Shown: piece by piece, positions 22,679 to 33,700 of the stretch
Numbering within the stretch: position 1 is the stretch's first letter
Layout: every line of letters starts with the position of its first letter
DNA from: Cunninghamia lanceolata
Lineage: Eukaryota > Streptophyta > Pinopsida > Cupressales > Cupressaceae
Length of the DNA: 64,000 nt
Direction of reading: 5' to 3'
Assembly: GCA_027924645.1 (NCBI GenBank)
Contig: BSBN01000445.1
Location: forward strand, 6,865,001-6,929,000
Notes under the pieces: model-generated
What the model was told of the DNA's origin: nothing
The model's database searches: none
What the model saw: the letters and a program-made list of their open reading frames with translations, nothing else
Program-made: the position numbers and the translations under genes

Positions 22679-23853
22679 AATGTAAAGCTTCTGGAAACAC
22701 TATGTATGCTTTTTTTACGTCAACGTTTCGGATCATACTCAATGATCCATCATTAGGACGAAAAGAGTAGAATGCAATGAGGATAAGATTGCAGAGAAGG
22801 ATGTATAAAAAGGGAAGAGAGAGGGGGCACGTAGGACAAGGAATGGTATCAAAAAGTAATCAAAACTAATTAATAATGGAAAATTATGAAAATATATAAT
22901 AAGAGCATCAAGGGAGCTTTAAAAACCTGAGGAAATAAAACTAAGAGGAATAAAGATAAGAGAAAATGAAATTCATTCAAATAAATAAAGTATAAGAAAA
23001 GAATAAAAATACATTATAAAGGAAAAGAAGAAAATAAGAGACTAAACAATAAGCACAAATAAAGCAAGGAAAGCTAATAGGTCATTAAGGACCAAAACCA
23101 CAACAAAAACCTATAAATGGGATATTAAGGACTATAAGAAAAGTAAAAACAAAGCAAAAAAGCTAATAAGTAAAAATAAAGCCCGAACATATATCATTAT
23201 AGTCAAGACCAATTACAAAAATATGGTAATAAAGAAAAATTAACGAAGCATACTAATTCGTTAATTTTTCTTTATTACCATATTTTTGTAATTGGTCTTG
23301 ACTATAATGATATATGTTCGGGCTTTATTTTTACTTATTAGCTTTTTTGCTTTGTTTTTACTTTTCTTATAGTCCTTAATATCCCATTTATAGGTTTTTG
23401 TTGTGGTTTTGGTCCTTAATGACCTATTAGCTTTCCTTGCTTTATTTGTGCTTATTGTTTAGTCTCTTATTTTCTTCTTTTCCTTTATAATGTATTTTTA
23501 TTCTTTTCTTATACTTTATTTATTTGAATGAATTTCATTTTCTCTTATCTTTATTCCTCTTAGTTTTATTTCCTCAGGTTTTTAAAGCTCCCTTGATGCT
23601 CTTATTATATATTTTCATAATTTTCCTTTATTAATTAGTTTTGATTACTTTTTGATACCATTCCTTGTCCTACGTGCCCCCTCTCTCTTCCCTTTTTATA
23701 CATCCTTCTCTGCAATCTTATCCTCATTGCATTCTACTCTTTTCGTCCTGATGATGGATCATTGAGTATGATCCGAAACGTTGACGTAAAAAAAGCATAC
23801 ACAGTGTTTCCAGAAGCTTTACATTCAATCATGGACTGTGGAAATATCATGTC
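22679..23853. mobile_element. Palindromic insertion, candidate Penelope-like (or retrozyme-like) foldback
   Basis: An insertion of 1175 bp is flanked by an exact 17-bp duplication (22662-22678 and 23854-23870). It consists of two arms of 571 bp (22677-23247 and 23257-23827) that are almost perfect reverse complements without indels around a 9-bp loop, plus a 26-bp single-copy tail at the right end. The right arm carries a hammerhead-type core. Long variable TSDs, inverted copies and hammerhead motifs together are typical of Penelope-like elements, but no RT or GIY-YIG coding sequence is present, so the class is inferred. Confidence 0.6.
23741..23790 (+). ncRNA. Hammerhead ribozyme-like motif
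   Basis: CTGATGA (23748-23754), a 7-bp stem II (ggatcat/atgatcc, 23756-23774, loop tgagt), GAAA (23775-23778) and a minimal stem III formed by acg/cgt (23778-23787), ending in GTA as candidate cleavage site. This is the minimal type-I layout known from Penelope-like elements and retrozymes. I cannot see a convincing stem I, so activity is uncertain. In the left arm the core is CTAATGA, which should be inactive. Confidence 0.55.
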
Positions 23854-24890
23854 TACCATCATTTTAGTTGTTTACTTTGTAGAGAACTACACACTATAGC
23901 CACAAAATGAGGTGCGATCATAGTATTACAACTCTACATAGGTTGCTATATTTTTGCATATAGCATTCATACATGCAGATGACAGTACAGAGGATGACAA
24001 GAAGATCTTGAGGGAGTATCATTTTTATATTGGTGATGATTCTACACATTCTACAAAGTTCATGCAAGGCTACTCTTAGATGTTCTATCGTGATTTGGCT
24101 AGCAAGAGCATATCATTTGATCACCAAATCATATGGTCAAATAATTGTGCATCAAAATTTAAGAACAAATGGTTGTTCTATTGGTTGAGTAGGATGCATA
24201 GGATAAATAGGGTTCAACATATGTGAAATTTATCCAAGGATGAGCATGGAAAGGGGTAGCATGATGGTGCAAGAGCATGTATCAAAAGATCATTAGCACT
24301 AGAAGATTTGAAGTACAAAGATAATGCAAAATTGATAGATGCAAGATCTATTGTCGAATGGTGTAACACTATAATAGGTCCAGGCAATGAAGGTAAGTCT
24401 ATAGTTTGTAGATATTTTTGGTTGGTTGATGATACTAACATTGCAAAATATAAGGATTAGTGTACATTGATAGGATCGAGTGAGCTACACTCTTTTAGAA
24501 GTTCTAATGCAGGTTCATGGAGTATTCATACGCAACTGATGATATGCCTTTGTTCTTAATGTATAGATCAAGCTTAGTATGAATGTGAGTCAAATGAGTG
24601 AGTCAATGAATGGTGTACAAGAAGTCTAAGCCTACTTGACACATATCAATTCCTAGCCACACTACAAATCACAGAGATTGAATCATCAATTGAATTTGAC
24701 CATGTTTCAAATCTAGTTCAACCAAGTATTATCAGCATTCAAATTTAATAAAATTCAATATTCCATCTTATTTTGTATTTTTTTGTATTGTTGACTATAT
24801 TCATCGAACTAAATGCACATATCAAAGCAGGGCATGTTTATGTAGTTATTATAGCTAAAGACAATGAAGAAGCAACATATTATTATTTGT

Positions 24891-25456
24891 TGTTAGGGTT
24901 AGCTGGCAGAAGATATCAATTAAATGCAAATAAAGATTAAACAGAGAAATGGAAATACACAGAAATAATAATAGCGAGAGACAAGTTTTAACGTGGTTCA
25001 CCCAAACTCGGGCTACATCCACCAAACAGAGAGTCCAATATTATTATCCAGTAAATCAAACCGATTACAATCAGCAATCCCTGCAACTCAATACCGCTGC
25101 AAAATGCTACAATACAATATATCAAAACCCTAACCCTTAGCCACTTTTTATCAAGCTTTTTGTCGGTTACAAAATAGGGTTTTCTTATGTCAGTCAATGA
25201 AAAAATTAACTTCCGGTGCATTATAAAATAATTAAAAACCGTGTGAGGTTTCGGGGGCGTTGCCCCCGAGCCCCCACGGGGGCGCTGCCCCTCGACCCCG
25301 CCCTGTATCGTGATAGGGAACGCGCCAGGGGCGCTGCCCCTTGACCCCGTCTTGGGGGTGCTGCCCCTTGACCCCGTAGGAATTTGGGGGGAAACCGCAC
25401 TGATAAAAGTGGGGTAAATATAACCTCCGAGTCTGATTAGGCTCCATATAACAACA
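24891..25456. mobile_element. Solo LTR, 566 bp
   Basis: TGTTAGGGTTAG...ATAACAACA flanked by an exact 5-bp duplication tttgt (24886-24890 and 25457-25461). It contains the aacgtggttcaccc stretch common in copia LTRs. No internal coding region is left, so it is probably the product of LTR-LTR recombination. It interrupts the preceding pseudogene. Confidence 0.8.
25253..25378. repeat. GC-rich palindromic repeat cluster in the solo LTR
   Basis: Four units built on GGGGGCGCTGCCCC followed by (t/c)(t/c)gaccccg. It is far more GC-rich than its surroundings. Apparent ORFs on the minus strand across it are by-products of the composition. Confidence 0.8.
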
Positions 25457-25770
25457 TTTGTATCATTGTGTTGAGGCAAAAAAGAATTATAGATGGAGAA
25501 AACATTAAGTACCCTACATGATCAATGGTTGTTATAGGAACGTGGCTTAGAAGGTACCCAATGAAGAAGTTTGATGTGTGGTTGTTTGACTTTGACAAAC
25601 ATAGGAAGATTCTTCATTATTCTTACCTTGTTGTGGCATCAAACATTTATTTAATCAAATACGAGGGTAGACCATTGAACATTACCCTATGGAAGGTTCA
25701 TGAGTCTAACCACGAGGCAATACTTGACACAATAAAGAGTAGAGAAGATCCAAATGATTCATTGCATTGA

Positions 25771-26185
25771 TTGTAAATGAAAAAACTTTATAATTTCATG
25801 CTCATTTGTAAATATATATATAGCTGATTTTTATATTTGTATAAGTAAAATTTTGTTCCTTCTCTACAATCATGTCTCTTATGAGATACTTATGTGCAAT
25901 ACTCTTTCTTATGTGTGAGATTAGGTACAATACTCTTGTTTATGTGTATGATTATGTACACTGACTTTCTAATGTCATTTATATGTATAGATAATTTATA
26001 TTTGTATATGTGTATGATCATGTCTCTAATTTTGGTTCTATTGATGTCGTCTTGTGTGTCCATAAATCTTAAAATCTAATTGAAAACCCTAATCTAATCC
26101 TGTTCTAATTAATGTGATATCAAGTATACAAATAAGTTAAGAAGGAGAAGAGGACAATTAAAGAGAAATGAATTATTTCACTAAG
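25771..26185. other. AT-rich interval without recognisable content
   Basis: tatgtgtatgat-like short repeats and no coding signal; nothing supported. Confidence 0.6.
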
Positions 26186-29100
26186 GTCTTGTTTCACACC
26201 TCAACTATCCTGATCGTTCCTGACTGTACTCTGTTGACACTTTCTCTTAAGAGCCCTAAGTGCCAAAAATTGCCAAACTTTGATGAACTATTTCTTAGAA
26301 TTTATGGAACCTAGGAACATTTTGTATAGAACTACAAGGTCATGTAGGGTCCCTCCACAATAACCTCTCTTAGTTTTTGAAATGTTCAATCCATTTGGTC
26401 ATGGCAATAATTTTTCAAATGTTGCAAAAAGCTTCATTTGTGTTCAATGAAAAGTTGTCACCGAGCATAAATTTTGTTTCTTAAATCATGGGGCCAAACT
26501 AATAGTGCCAACACATCTAGGTGGGTGGGTGAATGCTAGGTAAGGTCCTATTTCACACCTCAACTATCCCAATCATTCCCAATTGCACTGTGCCGATGCT
26601 TTCTCTTAAGATCCCTAAGTGCCAAAAATTGCAAAACTTTGACGGATTGTTTCTTTGAATTTGTGGCACCTAGGAATGTTTTGTTTAGACCTATAGGGTC
26701 ATGTAGGGTCCCTCCACAATAATCTCTCTCAATTTTTGAAATGTTCAATCCATTTGGTCACGGCGACAATTTTTTTAAAGTTGCAAAAAGTGTCATTTGT
26801 GTTCAATGAAAAGTTTTAGGTGAGCATAAATCTCGTTTCATGCATCATGGGGCCAAAATAATAGTGCCAACATGTTTGGGTGGGTGGGTAAACACTAGGA
26901 AAGTTCCTATTTCACACCTCAACTATCCCAACCATTCCTGGTTGCATTGTGTCGATGCTTTCTCTTAAGAGCCCTAAGTGCCAAAATTTGATGAACTATT
27001 TCTTAGAATTTGTGGCACCTAGGAGCATTTTGTTTGGACCTACAAGGTAATATAGGGTCCCTCCACAATAAACTCCCATTTTTTGAAATGTTCAATCCAT
27101 TTGGTCGTGGTGACAATTTTTCAAAAGTTGCAAAAAGCGTCATTTGTGTTCAATGAAAAGTTATCGGCGAGCATAAATTTCATTTCGTGCATCGTGGGGC
27201 CAAACCAACAGTGCCAAGATGTCCATGTGGGCATGTGAATGCTAGGAAAGGTCCTATTTCACACCTCAACTATCCTAATCATTCCCAGTTGCATTGTGCT
27301 GATGCTTTCTCCTAAGAGCCCTAAGTGCCAAAATTGCCAAACTTTGATGGACTATTTTTTAGAATTTGTGACACCTAGAAACATTCATTCTAGACCTACA
27401 AGGTCACATAGGGTCCCTAAAAAATAACCTCTCTTATTTTTTGAAATGTTCATTCCATATTATCGTGGTGACAATTTTTCAAAGTTGCAAAAAGCATCAT
27501 TTGTGTTAAATGAAAAGTTGTCTACAAGCATAAATTTCATTTCATGCATCATGGGCCAAACCGATAGCACTAACATGTTTGGGTGTGTGGGTGAACACTA
27601 GGTGAGGTCTTGTTTTGTACCTTAACTATCCCGATCATTCCTGACTACATTGTGTCGACACTTTTCTCTGAAGAGCCCTAAGTGCCAAAAAATTCCAAAC
27701 TTTGACGAACTATTTCTCAGAATTTATCGCACCTAGGAGTGTTATTTCTAGACCTATAGGGTCATATAGGGTCTCTCCATAATAAACTCTCTAATTTTTT
27801 GAAATTTTCTTGATCCATTTGGTCGTGGCGACAATTTTTCAAAAGTTACAAAAAGCATCATTTATGTTCAATGAAAAGTTGTCAGTGAGCATAAATTTTG
27901 TTTCATGCATCGTGAGGCCAAACCGACAGTACCAACACATCCAATGAATGGGTGGGTAAATTCTAGGAAAGGTCCTATTTCTCACCTCAACTATCCCAAT
28001 CATTCTTGGTTGTACTGTGCTGATGCTTTCTCTTAAGAGCCCTAAGTGCCAAAAATTGCCAAACTTTGATAGATTATTTCTTAGAATTTGTGGCATCTAG
28101 GAACATTCCATCTAGACCTATAGGGTCATGTAAGGTCCATCCAAAATAACCTCTCTTAGTTTTTGAAATTATTCCATATGGTCGTGGTGACAATTTTTTA
28201 AAAGTTGCAAAAAGCATCATTTGTATTCAATGAAAAGCTATCGGCGAGCATAAATTTAATTTCGTGTGTCATGGGGCCAAACCAAAAGCACCAACATGCC
28301 TAGGTGGGTAGTTTAATGCTAGGAAAGGTCCTATTTTACACCTCAACTATACTAATCATTCCCAGTTGCATTGTGCAAATGCTTTCTCTTAAGAGCCCTA
28401 AGTGCCAAAAATTTTCAATCTTTGACAAATTGTTTCTCATAATTTGTGGCACCTATGAATGTTTTTTCTAGACCCATAGGGTCACATAGGATCCCTCCAC
28501 AATAACCTCTCTTAGTTTTTGAAATGTTCAATCCATTTGGCCATGGAAATAATTTTTCAAAATTTGCAAAAAATGTCATTTGTGTTGAATGAAAAGTTGT
28601 CGGCGAGCATAAATTTCATTTCATGCATTGTGGGACCAAACCAAAAATGAAAAAACATCTAGGTGGATGGATGAAATCTAGGAAAAATTCTGTTTCACAC
28701 CTCAACTATCCCGATCATCCCCGGCTACATTGTGCGGACGCTTTCTCTTAAGAGCCCTAAGTGCCAAACTTTGACAAACTATTTCTTAGAATTTGTTGCA
28801 CCTAGGAATGTTCCATCTAAACCTACATGGTCATGTATGGTCCCTTCATAATAACCTCCCTCAGTTTTTGAAATGTTCATTCCATATGGTCATGGAGATA
28901 ATTTTTCAAAAGTTGCAAAAAGCGTAATTTATGTTCAATGAAAAGTTGTCGACGAGCATAAATTTTTTTTCATGTGTCATGGGGCCAAATCAATAGTAAT
29001 GAAATGTTCAAGTGGGTGGGTGAATTCTAGGCAAGGTCTTGTTTTTCACCTCAACTATCCCAATCGTTCCCAGCTGCACTGTGCCGACACTTTCTCTTAA

Positions 29101-30655
29101 GAGCCCTAAGTGCCAAAAATTGCCAAACTTGGATGGATTATTTCTTGGAATTTGTGGCACCTAGGAACATTCTATCTAGACCTACAAATTCATGTAGGGT
29201 TCCTTTACAATAACCTCTCTTGGTTTTTAAAATGTTGAATCCATTTGGTCGTGGCAAGAATTTTTCAAAAGTTGCAAAAAGCATCATTTGTGTTCAATGA
29301 AAAGTTGTTGGCGAGCATAAATTTAGTTTTGTGCATCATGGGGCCAAACCAATAGCACCAACATGTCAGTGTGGGTAGGTGAATACTAAGGGAGGCCTCA
29401 TTTTGTTCCACATGTCACTTGATCCTTCTAAGCTACACTATTCTGACAAAGTCTCTTAAGAGACCTAAGTGCAAAAAACTGCCAACTATGACGGACTGGT
29501 ACTCAAAATCTATGGCACCTACGACTATTCTATTTAAACCTACAAGTACATGTATATTTCTTGCACAATAACCTCTCTTAGTTTTTATTATATCCAAACC
29601 ATTTGACCATGGCGATGATGTATGAAATGTTGCAAAAAGCATCATTAGCATTCAACAAAAACTTGCTAGGAGCCATATTTTGCATTCTTTGTCTCGTGGG
29701 GCCAAAACAACTATGCCAAAACATTCATGTGGGTAGGTGAATGCTAGGGAGGCCTCGTTTTGTTAGCCAAGTCTCTCGATCCTTCCAAGCTACATTGCAC
29801 TAGGAGTCTTTGAAGAGCCCAAAGAGCAAAAAGTTGAAAAACTTTCACCTACCTTTTCTCTCAATCTTTGGCACCTACAAATGTTCTATCTAGACCTATA
29901 GGTGGACATTAGGTCCCTCTATAGTACCTTGTCTAATTTTTTCTCAACTCCAGACCATTTGACCGTGCCAGAAACATATGCATTCTTACAAAATGCGTCA
30001 TTTGAGAGTAGTGAAAAGGTGCCAACAAACATATTTTCTTCTTCCCAACTCATGGGGCTGAACTAACTATGCCAACATGTCAGGGTGGGCAAGTGGATGC
30101 TACTGGAGGCCTCAGTTCATTTCCTAAGTCTCCCGATCTTTCTAGGCCACATTGCACTAGGAGTTTCTAAAGAGCCCAAAGAGAAAAATGTTGAAAAACT
30201 TTTGCCTACCATTTCTCTCAATCTATGGCACGTATAAATATTCTATCTGGATCTATAGGTGGACGTCTAGTCCCTCAATAGTACCCCATCTCAGTTTTGG
30301 TCAAATCTAGAGTGTTTGACCGTGCCAACAACATATGCATTCTTGCAAAATTCATTATTTGAAAGAAATGAAAAGGTGCCAACAAGCATATTTTATTCTT
30401 CCCATCTCGTGGGGCTGAATCAACTACACCAACATGTTGGGGTGGGTGGGTTGATGCTACTAGAGGCCACGGTTCATTTCCCAGGTCTCCCAATCTTTCT
30501 AGGCTACATTACACCAGGAGCCTCTAAAGAGCCCAAAGAGCAAAAAGTTGAAAATTTTTTGCCTACCTTTTCTCTTGATCTATGGCACCTATGAATGTTT
30601 TGTCTAGACCTACAGGTGGATGTCGGGTCCCTCTATAGTACCTTGTCTTAGTTTT
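26186..30655 (+). repeat. Tandem satellite array, ~357-bp unit, about 13 copies
   Basis: Units can be anchored on cacctcaactatcc at about 26197, 26556, 26911, 27262, 27620, 27984, 28338, 28698 and 29048. Four more diverged units start near 29407, 29767, 30120 and 30478. Each unit contains ctcttaagagccctaagtgcc, a gtcctnnnnnggtc-type box and ggggccaaacc. The last four units form a distinct subtype. All short ORFs here are shared by unit phase and carry no coding evidence. Confidence 0.93.
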
Positions 30656-30774
30656 GGTTAATTAAATTATTGTTGTTACTGTTAATTGTTATATAACTTA
30701 TATCATTAACTATGAATCTGAATCATCATATATTTATTGTTGTTATACTGTCATGATATATTTATTATTGATAA
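30656..30774. other. Short AT-rich spacer between satellite and PPR array
   Basis: Rich in tta/att; no feature recognised. Confidence 0.6.
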
Positions 30775-33700
30775 GGCTGTAGAAACTTTCAAGAAAATGC
30801 AACTAGTGGGAGTAAATCCAAATTAAACAACCTTAGCCCATATCCTCCTTGTCTATGCCCAAATGGGATCTTTGGAATAGGGTGTGGGCATCCATCAAAT
30901 CATAAAGGATATGTGAATTTCGTCAGATGTTGTAGTTGCAACTACCCTATGATACATGTATGCAAAGTGTGGAAGCATAGACAATACATATGAACTATTT
31001 GACATGATGCCTCAAGGAAATGTTGTCTCATGGAATTAAATGATTGCAATATATGCACAAAATGGATTTTTTGACAAGGCTTTAGAAATTTTCAAGAAAA
31101 TGCAATTGGCAGGTGTAAAGCCAAATTTCACAACCTTAGCCAGCATCCTCCTTGCCTATGTCCAAATAGGATCTTCAAAACAGGGTATGGACATCCATCA
31201 AAGCATAAAGGATATGGGAATTTTGACAGATGTTGTAGTTGTAACTACCCTAGGAGACATGTATGCAAAGTGTGGAAGCACAGACAAGTACCATGAACTA
31301 TTTGATATGATGCCTCAAAGAAATATTGTCTTATGGAATGTAATGATTGTAAGATATGCACAAAATGGTTTTTTCAAAAAGGCTTTAGAAACTTTCAAGC
31401 AAATGCAATTGGCATGTGTAAAACCAAATTCCATAAACTTTGCAAGAATCCTCCTTGCCTATGCCAAAATGGGATCTTCGGAACAAGGTATGGATAGCCA
31501 TCAAAGCATAAAGGATATAGGAATTTTCTGTGATGTATTTGAAAATGCCCTAGGAGACATGTATGCAAAGTGTGGAAGCATAGACAAGACACACGAAGTA
31601 TTTGACATGATGCCTCAAAGAAATGCTATCTCATGGAATGCAACAATTGCAGACATGTAGAAAATGGATTTTTTGAAAAGGCTTTAGAAACTTTCAAGCT
31701 AATGCAATTGACATGTGTAAAATCAAATTCCATAATTTTTGCAAGCATCCTCCTTGCCTATGCCAAAATGGGACCTTCAGAATAGGGTATGGACAACCAT
31801 CAAAGCATAAAGGATATAGGAATTTTACATGAGATGTTGTATTTGTAGCTGCCCTTGTAGACATGTATGCAATGTGTGGAAGCATAGAAAAGGCATGTGA
31901 ACAGTTTGACTTTACACCTCATTAGGCAAGGCATCTATTAGCAAAAAATGAATAGTCAATCATAAAGTGCATTTGATCCATATGGTAAACCTAGATTGAT
32001 GAGATGAAGAAAAAATGATAAGAATGATGAAGGTCCAGGAAGATTGAAGAAGTTGAAACATCAAATTTGTGAAGTTGCAAAATTGCAACAAAATTTGACA
32101 ACATTGCAACAATTTGAAAAGATTACAAATAGGACTTATCTATTACTGAAATGGATATATTTTGATGATTTATGATTTGAAATGATATATTTTTGTGGAA
32201 TTTGAGGCATGTCATGTTGGATTATACATTTTTGAGGCTAGAAAAAGTGAAATTTATGATGTTGTAGCTCTATGGGAATTTTGTCACATGTTGTAGTTGC
32301 AACTACTGTATGAGACATGCATTCAAAGTGTGTAAGCATAGACAAGGCATGCGAACTATTTGACATGATGCCTCAAAGAAATGTTGTCTCATGGAATGCA
32401 ATGATTGGAAGATATGCACAAAATGTTTTTTTGATAAGGCTTTAGATCCTTTCAAGGAAATGCAATTGGCAGGTGTAAAGCCAAATTTCACAACCTTAGC
32501 TAGCATCCTCCTTGTCTATGCCCAAATGGGATCTTTGGAACAAGGTATGGACTTCCATCAAAGAATAAAGGATATGGGAATTTTGTCAGATGTTGTAGTT
32601 GAAAGTACCCTATGAGACATGTATGCAAAGTGTTGAAGCATAGACAAGCCATGTGAACTATTTGACATGATGTCTCAAAGAAATGTTGTCTCATGAAATG
32701 TAATGATTACAAGATATGCACAAAATGGTTTTTTGATAAGGCTTTAGAAAATTTCAAGCAAATGCAATTGGTGGGTGTAAAGCCAAATTTCACAACCTTA
32801 GCCAGCATCCTCCTTGTCTATGCCCAAATGGGATCTTTGGAACAAGGTATGGACATCCATCAAAGCATAAAGAATTAGAGAATTTCATCAGATGTAGTTA
32901 CAACTGCCCTATGAGACATGTATGCAAAGTGTGGAACCATAGACAAGGCATGTGAACTGTTTGACATGATGGCTTAAAGAAATGTTGTCTCATGGAATGC
33001 AATGATTGTAAGATATGCACAAAATGGATTTTTTGATAAGGCTTTAGAAACGTTCAATAAAATGCAATTGGTGGGTGTAAAGCCAAATTCAACAACCTTA
33101 GCCAACATCCTCCTTACCTATGCCAAAATGGGATCTTTGGAATAGGGTATGGACATCCATAAAATCATAAAAGATATGGGAATTTCATTAGATGTTGTAG
33201 TTGCAACTACCCTATGAGACATGTATACAAAGTGTGGAAGCATAGACAAGGCATGTGAACTATTTGACATGATGCCTCAAAGAAATGTTGTCTCATTGAA
33301 TGCAATAATCACAAGATAAGAACAAAATGGATTTTTTGATAAGGCTTTAGAAACTTTCAAAAAAATGCAATTGGCGGGTGTAAAGCCAAATTACACAACC
33401 TTAGCCAACATCCTTCTTGCCTATGCCAAAATGGGATCTTCAGAACAGGGTATGGACATCCATCAAAGAATAAAGGATATGGGAATTTCGTCAGATGTTG
33501 TAGTTGTAACTACCCTATGAGACATGTATGCAAAGTGTGGAAGCATAGACAAAGCGCATGAACTATTTGACATGATGCCTTAAAGAAATGTTGTCTCATG
33601 GAGTACAATGATTGGAAGGTATGCAAAAAATGGTTTTTTTTGATAAGGCTTTAGAAAATTTCAAGCAAAATGCAATTGGTGGGTGTAAAATCAAATTCCA

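Larger units (their letters stand above)
22240..25770 (+). pseudogene. Remnant of an unrecognised, possibly transposase-like gene
   Basis: Three protein-like pieces on the + strand are separated by two insertions: 22240-22676 (CLDGMFDHCGGLQHLPICEHM, Cys/His-rich), 23871-24885 (WSNNCASKFKNKW, then HGKG..HDGARACIKR, then RYFWLVDDTNIAKY) and 25462-25770 (GTWLRRYPMKKFDVW to SREDPNDSLH, stop at 25768-25770). The order SQFKN-like, HGKG.HDG and a C-terminal tail reminds me of a repetitive family seen in bryophytes, ferns and gymnosperms, but I cannot name it. The D/N-rich SKFKN block could be a damaged DDE-type motif; that is speculation. Several stops show it is dead. Confidence 0.45.

Noticed and set aside
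24988..25479. 163-residue and 71-residue minus-strand ORFs rich in Gly/Arg/Pro
   Set aside because: They run across the GC-rich palindromes of the solo LTR and have no start context or family motif.
26186..30655. CRISPR-like repeat-spacer array
   Set aside because: The whole 357-bp unit is repeated with no unique spacers, and the genome is clearly eukaryotic.
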